DNA of 17,256 nucleotides from Casp-actino8 sp041159745 (lineage in GTDB: Bacteria; Actinomycetota; Acidimicrobiia; Acidimicrobiales; Ilumatobacteraceae), in the NCBI GenBank assembly GCA_041159745.1, contig JBEAXP010000192.1, positions 1 to 17,256 of the forward strand. The letters run 5' to 3'. The notes beneath the pieces were generated by a model. The model did not search any database. It saw nothing but the letters and a program-made list of their open reading frames with translations, and had not been told where the DNA came from. The translations under genes were made by a program, and so were the position numbers. Below are positions 13,766 to 17,256 of the stretch, piece after piece (within the stretch, counting starts at the first letter, position 1; the number at the start of each line of letters is the position of its first letter).

Positions 13766-14443
13766 ATGGACATCGTTCTCGTCCGCCACGGCGAACCCGA
13801 GTGGGTTCGCGACGACTTGAACGTCGACAACCCTCCTCTGACCGATCGAGGTCATCGTCAGGCTCATGAGGTCGCACGTGCTCTCCACGGCGAGTCTTTC
13901 GACGAAGTTTGGGTGTCACCCCTCGTTCGGGCGCGGCAGACCGCGCGTCCTCTCCTGGACGACCGTCGTCTCGATGAACCGATCCAGGAGTGGTTGGAGG
14001 AGATCCGGAATCCGCTGTGGCACGGAACGCCTCGCGAACGTGCCGATGCCGCCTACGCGGAGGAACGGCGGCGTCCGTCCGAGAAGCGCTGGGAGGGTCT
14101 GGTCGGTGGAGAACCCGTACGAGACTTCGTCGATCGCATCCACACCAACGCCGGCTTCTTCTTCGCCGAACGAGGGCTGCGACCCACCTCGGGAAGCCTC
14201 CCGGTGTGGGAGATCGACGATCCGGATCGCCGAATCCTCCTCGTGGCCCACGCCGGCACGAACAGCGTCCTCATCTGCCACCTCCTGGGCCTCCCGGCCA
14301 CGCCATGGGAGTGGGAGCGATTCGTGCTCGGACATGCGTCGATCAGCCGCTTGTCCTCGTACGCGATCGGGGACGGCCACACCTTTGGTCTGACCAAGTT
14401 GAGCGATGTGGAACACTTGGATCAAGCCGACCGCACGTACTGA
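13766..14443 (+). CDS. Histidine phosphatase superfamily protein (phosphoglycerate mutase-like)
   Basis: A 225-residue branch-1 histidine phosphatase. The phosphohistidine motif RHGEP is at residues 7-11, SPLVRARQTA at 51-60 supplies the phosphate-binding arginine, and H162 in LLVAHAGTNS is the second catalytic histidine. An acidic residue in the EWLEEIR segment (78/79) is the likely proton donor. The middle region (WEGLVGGEP) resembles the cobalamin/broad-specificity phosphatase branch rather than glycolytic mutases, so a small phosphorylated metabolite is the likely substrate. It sits 29 nt after the ABC exporter and 12 nt before the methyltransferase, in the same operon. Confidence 0.9.
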   Translation: MDIVLVRHGEPEWVRDDLNVDNPPLTDRGHRQAHEVARALHGESFDEVWVSPLVRARQTARPLLDDRRLDEPIQEWLEEIRNPLWHGTPRERADAAYAEERRRPSEKRWEGLVGGEPVRDFVDRIHTNAGFFFAERGLRPTSGSLPVWEIDDPDRRILLVAHAGTNSVLICHLLGLPATPWEWERFVLGHASISRLSSYAIGDGHTFGLTKLSDVEHLDQADRTY

Positions 14444-14455
14444 ACGGACCGCATC

Positions 14456-15541
14456 GTGACCGACATCGATCCCATGGCCGTGAAGCTCTTCAGCTTCCAC
14501 GTGTTCACCAAGCTCGAAGGAGCAGTCACGGCCGGGATGATTCACCTCGGTGATCGACTCGGCCTGTTCCGCGCCATGGCCACGCTCGACCGTCCTCTCA
14601 CGATCGACGAGTTGTCGAGTCACCTGTCGCTCGCTCCTCGTTGGGTTCAGGAGTGGGCTCACAATCAGGCGGCGGCGAAAGTGATCGAATTCGCCCGTGA
14701 TGACCACGACCGCGAGACCTTCTGGCTGCGGCCCGAAGCGCGTTTGGTCCTCGCCGAAGAGGACAACCCGGCTTTCGGCATGGGCATGTTCCATCGACTG
14801 CCCCAGACGATGGCGTCGCTGGAGCGCCTCCCGGAGAGTTTTCGCACCGGCCTCGGACACGATTACGACAGTCACGGTCCCGAGGGTGCGGTCGGGATCG
14901 AGCGTTCGTTCGAACCATGGTCGAATGCCTTCCTCATTCCGCTCGTCATGCCGGCCCTCGAAGGTGTCGTGTCGAAACTCGACGCGGGCGCACGAGTGGC
15001 CGACATCGGCTGTGGCGCCGGAGGAGCGGCCCTTCGCTTGGCCGAAAGGTTCCCCCGTTCGAGCGTGACCGGATACGACATTTCGCGATACGCCCTCGAC
15101 CGGGCCGAGACGAAACTCCGCGAGTCGGGTATCGACAACGCCCGCTTCGTCGATCCGCGTCGAGAGCCGCTTCCCACCGACGGATCCTTCGACTTGGTGA
15201 CGGCATTCGATTGTGTCCACGACATGACCCATCCGGCCGAGGTCATGAGCGCGATCCGCCAGGCGATCAAACCCGACGGAACCTGGCTCCTCGTCGACAT
15301 CAAGGCTCTCGACACATTCGAGGAGAACGCAGCGAAGAACCCGATGGCTTCACTCATGTACGGGATCAGTGTGATGTCGTGCATGTCGTCGGCACTGTCG
15401 ACACCGGGGGGCGCCGGACTCGGCACTTTGGGTCTGCCCGAATCGAAGGCCCGGGCCATGGCCGCGGAAGCCGGTTTCTCTCGCTTCCGCCGGCTCGACA
15501 TCGACCATTCAGTCAACGCTTTCTACGAGGTGCGACCATGA
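14456..15541 (+). CDS. SAM-dependent methyltransferase with N-terminal winged-helix domain
   Basis: A 361-residue class I methyltransferase of the Rv2258c-like type. The N-terminal 100 residues form a winged-helix/dimerisation domain (LFRAMATLDRPLTIDELSSHL, APRWVQEWAHNQAAAKVI) of the sort seen in small-molecule O-/N-methyltransferases. The SAM-binding glycine loop is DIGCGAGG (183-190), then VTGYDIS with the ribose-binding aspartate, and the conserved FDCVHDMTHP. The winged helix usually shapes the acceptor pocket and dimer and does not by itself imply DNA binding. Start GTG 14456 lacks a clear Shine-Dalgarno sequence; ATG 14474 is an alternative. The stop overlaps the next gene's ATG (ATGA). 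Confidence 0.87.
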   Translation: MTDIDPMAVKLFSFHVFTKLEGAVTAGMIHLGDRLGLFRAMATLDRPLTIDELSSHLSLAPRWVQEWAHNQAAAKVIEFARDDHDRETFWLRPEARLVLAEEDNPAFGMGMFHRLPQTMASLERLPESFRTGLGHDYDSHGPEGAVGIERSFEPWSNAFLIPLVMPALEGVVSKLDAGARVADIGCGAGGAALRLAERFPRSSVTGYDISRYALDRAETKLRESGIDNARFVDPRREPLPTDGSFDLVTAFDCVHDMTHPAEVMSAIRQAIKPDGTWLLVDIKALDTFEENAAKNPMASLMYGISVMSCMSSALSTPGGAGLGTLGLPESKARAMAAEAGFSRFRRLDIDHSVNAFYEVRP

Positions 15542-15978
15542 CCACTCCGACGCTCGACGACATCAAGACGTTCTGCACGTCTCTCAGTCCGTGGGCCCAT
15601 CTGGCGACGGTTGGCGCCGACGGGGAGCCCGATGTCGTTCCGGTTCATCCGTGCTGGGAAGGCGACGTCATCTGGATCATGGTCGGCCGTGATTCCGTGA
15701 AGTCGAAGAACATCGCGCACGAGGCCCGGGTCGCCCTGCACTGGCAGGTCACCGAGAACGGCGACGGCGTCGAGGTGTGGGGTCGGGCGACGTTGCATGG
15801 AGACGTCGACACGAAGCGTCGACTCTGGAACGGGGTCTTCGACTACGACCTGAACGCGTTCGCGCCCGGCGGACCCGACAACAGTCCGGACACCGTCTTC
15901 ATGAAGGTCGAGATCGATCGGGCCATGCTCATGCGGGCCTACGGCATGGCGGGTATCCAACGCTGGAAGCGTCACTGA
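15538..15978 (+). CDS. PPOX-fold (pyridoxamine phosphate oxidase-like) flavin/F420-type protein, copy 1
   Basis: A 146-residue split beta-barrel protein of the PPOX/FDOR superfamily, which typically binds FMN, F420 or haem and acts as a small reductase or oxidase. HLATVGADGEPDVVPVHPCW (residues 20-39) and SKNIAHEARVALHW are the standard barrel and cofactor-phosphate motifs. The C-terminus, with AFAPGGP and RAYGMAGIQRWKR, is shared with the next-but-one gene product. ATG 15538 overlaps the methyltransferase stop, with GAGG 7 nt upstream. The cofactor cannot be decided from sequence. Its place between methyltransferase and dehydrogenase genes suggests a role in modifying the same small molecule. 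Confidence 0.83.
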   Translation: MTTPTLDDIKTFCTSLSPWAHLATVGADGEPDVVPVHPCWEGDVIWIMVGRDSVKSKNIAHEARVALHWQVTENGDGVEVWGRATLHGDVDTKRRLWNGVFDYDLNAFAPGGPDNSPDTVFMKVEIDRAMLMRAYGMAGIQRWKRH

Positions 15979-16017
15979 GGCCACGGGCGGAAGCGAACTG
16001 GTCAATAGCTCGAATCA

Positions 16018-16024
16018 AAGGGAG
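16018..16024 (+). promoter_or_regulatory. Ribosome binding site of PPOX copy 2
   Basis: AAGGGAG lies 9 nt before ATG 16034 in the 55-nt gap between the two PPOX genes. The rest of that gap shows no convincing promoter or hairpin. Confidence 0.6.
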
Positions 16025-16033
16025 AAATCGAAG

Positions 16034-16468
16034 ATGGCATCACTCGAGGACATCAAGGCGGACAGTCGTCGATACGGACCGTTCGCGTTCATCGCAACCA
16101 CCGGATCCGATGGTGAACCCCATCTGGCGCCGGTCGCGGTGAACTGGATCGGCGACCAAGTCGCCGCTTTCGTTCTCTCCAGTAGTCGAAAGGTGCGCAA
16201 CGTTCGACAGAACCCGCGGGCCACCGTCCACTTCTCGGTCGGCGAGTCGACGAAGTGGGACAGTTGCATCGTGTGGGGCGACGCGCGCATCGCCGACACC
16301 ACCGCCGAGCGCAGCGAGCTCTGGGACAAGATGGGGTACGACCTGAAGGCCTTCGAACCAGGAGGGCCCGAGTCCGACAACCACGTCTTTCTTCTCATCG
16401 AACCGACGCGCGCCACGATCCTGCGCACGTACGGGATGGCGGGCCGGGACTCCTGGCGTCGTTCATGA
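16034..16468 (+). CDS. PPOX-fold flavin/F420-type protein, copy 2
   Basis: A 144-residue paralogue of the PPOX protein just upstream. FIATTGSDGEPHLAPVAVNW and SSRKVRNVRQNPRATVHF correspond to the same barrel and cofactor segments. The shared C-terminal block LW..YDL.AF.PGGP...VF, then YGMAG...W+R, shows a tandem duplication followed by strong divergence. The phosphate-binding segment differs (SRKVRNV against SVKSKNI), so the copies may use different cofactors or form a heterodimer. ATG 16034 has its own ribosome binding site. Its stop overlaps the SDR start (ATGA). Confidence 0.83.
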   Translation: MASLEDIKADSRRYGPFAFIATTGSDGEPHLAPVAVNWIGDQVAAFVLSSSRKVRNVRQNPRATVHFSVGESTKWDSCIVWGDARIADTTAERSELWDKMGYDLKAFEPGGPESDNHVFLLIEPTRATILRTYGMAGRDSWRRS

Positions 16469-17256
16469 CGCGACTCACATCACTCGACCGCTCGGTGTCC
16501 GGCCACACGGCCATCGTCACCGGAGCCGCCAGCGGAATGGGGCGAGCCACGGCGCATCTCTTCGCCGACGAGGGGGCCCGGGTGGCGGTGGTCGATCTCG
16601 GGGCCGACCGGGTTGCCACGGTCGTGCGGGAAATCGAGAGCGCCCACGGTGCCGATCGCGTTCTCGGATTTCCCATCGACGTGACCGACCGCGGCGCCTT
16701 GGCGACCATGGTCGGTTCGATCGTCGCGAAGTGGGGACGAATCGACTGCTTGGTGAACAACGCCGGGGTGTCGCTCGTCTCCAGTCTCTGGCAGGACGAC
16801 GAGTCGTTCGGCGACGCCTGGCGACGCACGATCGACGTGAACCTCTCCGCGTATGTGCATCTCACCCGTCTCGTCGTGCCAACCATGAGGGACGCTGGCT
16901 ACGGGCGAATCGTGAACATCGCCTCCACCGAGTCGATCGTGGCCACGGGAGGACTCGCCGCGTACTCGGCATCGAAGGCTGGCGTGACCGGTTTGACGCG
17001 ATCGATGGCCGTCGAAGTCGGTCGATTCGGCATCACCGTCAATTGCGTCTGCCCGGGACCGATCAACACCGGTATGACGTCGGGGATACCCGGCGACGCC
17101 AAGGATGTCTACGCCAAGCGAAAGGTGCCGCTCCGGCGTTACGGAGAACCCGAAGAAGTCGCCCAGATGACTTTCGGATTGTGCCTACCGGCGGCCAGCT
17201 TCACCAATGGTGCGACACTCGTCGTCGATGGCGGTATGACGATTCGCCACACGTGA
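16465..17256 (+). CDS. Short-chain dehydrogenase/reductase (classical SDR)
   Basis: A complete 263-residue NAD(P)-dependent oxidoreductase. TGAASGMG (19-26) is the cofactor loop, D44 at the end of the second strand favours NAD(H), and NNAG is at 98-101. The catalytic tetrad is N126, S154, Y167 and K171 (YSASK). The C-terminus LVVDGG is the family ending. It oxidises or reduces an alcohol/ketone; the 3-oxoacyl-reductase-like sequence does not fix the substrate. ATG 16465 overlaps the PPOX copy 2 stop (ATGA), so translation is coupled. The stop codon is the last three bases of the window, and the operon may continue beyond it. Confidence 0.92.
   Translation: MTRLTSLDRSVSGHTAIVTGAASGMGRATAHLFADEGARVAVVDLGADRVATVVREIESAHGADRVLGFPIDVTDRGALATMVGSIVAKWGRIDCLVNNAGVSLVSSLWQDDESFGDAWRRTIDVNLSAYVHLTRLVVPTMRDAGYGRIVNIASTESIVATGGLAAYSASKAGVTGLTRSMAVEVGRFGITVNCVCPGPINTGMTSGIPGDAKDVYAKRKVPLRRYGEPEEVAQMTFGLCLPAASFTNGATLVVDGGMTIRHT

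Noticed and set aside
12327..13919. 530-residue minus-strand frame
   Set aside because: It is antisense to the second ABC half-transporter, with Arg/Asp/Gly-rich low-information sequence and no homology I recognise.
13916..15232. 438-residue minus-strand frame
   Set aside because: It is antisense to the histidine phosphatase and methyltransferase, whose catalytic motifs are clear. No motifs of its own.
14456..15541. Winged-helix N-terminus of the methyltransferase as a DNA-binding regulator
   Set aside because: This domain is standard in small-molecule methyltransferases, where it dimerises and shapes the acceptor pocket.
15979..16033. Independent promoter or terminator between the two PPOX genes
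   Set aside because: No TANNNT hexamer at useful spacing and no stable hairpin with a T-run were found. Only a ribosome binding site is supported.
1..17256. tRNA/rRNA genes, CRISPR arrays, insertion sequences, integrases, attachment sites
   Set aside because: I looked for cloverleaf-like segments, regularly spaced repeats, transposase motifs and terminal inverted repeats and saw none.

Overview
The window is a gene-dense, GC-rich piece of bacterial chromosome with no RNA genes, mobile elements, CRISPR arrays or phage genes that I could find. Many GTG starts, few strong Shine-Dalgarno sites, and repeated TANNNT hexamers placed 6-7 nt before a start codon (the pattern of leaderless mRNAs) point to an actinobacterium. 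The protein style and moderate GC suggest Acidimicrobiia or a relative; this assignment is inference. Seventeen complete genes and the first bases of an eighteenth are supported. The largest gap between genes is about 110 bp.

Left block (1-2294, minus strand): an operon with an M20-type zinc amidohydrolase of the N-carbamoyl-L-amino acid hydrolase/allantoate amidohydrolase family, then a nitrilase-fold enzyme very like N-carbamoyl-D-amino acid hydrolase, then the start of a further gene running off the left edge. This looks like catabolism of hydantoins, pyrimidines or ureido compounds. It is followed by a TauE/SafE permease (plus), a metallo-beta-lactamase-fold hydrolase (minus) and a divergent ProA-like aldehyde dehydrogenase with an unusual N-terminal extension (plus). 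The last two share one symmetric -10 element.

Middle block (5288-8341, minus strand): panB, panC and a DAO-type FAD amine oxidase. Divergent from panB is a hexapeptide-repeat acyltransferase (plus). It ends tail-to-tail against a DoxX-family membrane protein/small anchored protein pair (minus).

Right block (10213-17256, plus strand): a tightly packed run of seven genes, several overlapping by 4 nt. It holds two ABC exporter half-transporters forming an asymmetric heterodimer, a histidine phosphatase, a SAM methyltransferase with a winged-helix N-terminus, two tandem PPOX-fold flavin/F420-type proteins and a short-chain dehydrogenase.

Most genes belong to known families. The less ordinary signals are in the arrangement: a string of leaderless promoters including one bidirectional -10 that would serve two leaderless genes, tail-to-tail convergent pairs with almost no space between stops, a ProA paralogue with altered C-terminal motifs, adjacent carbamoylases of two unrelated folds, and an uncharacterised exporter/redox operon. 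I did not find a clear-cut new defence or mobile system.
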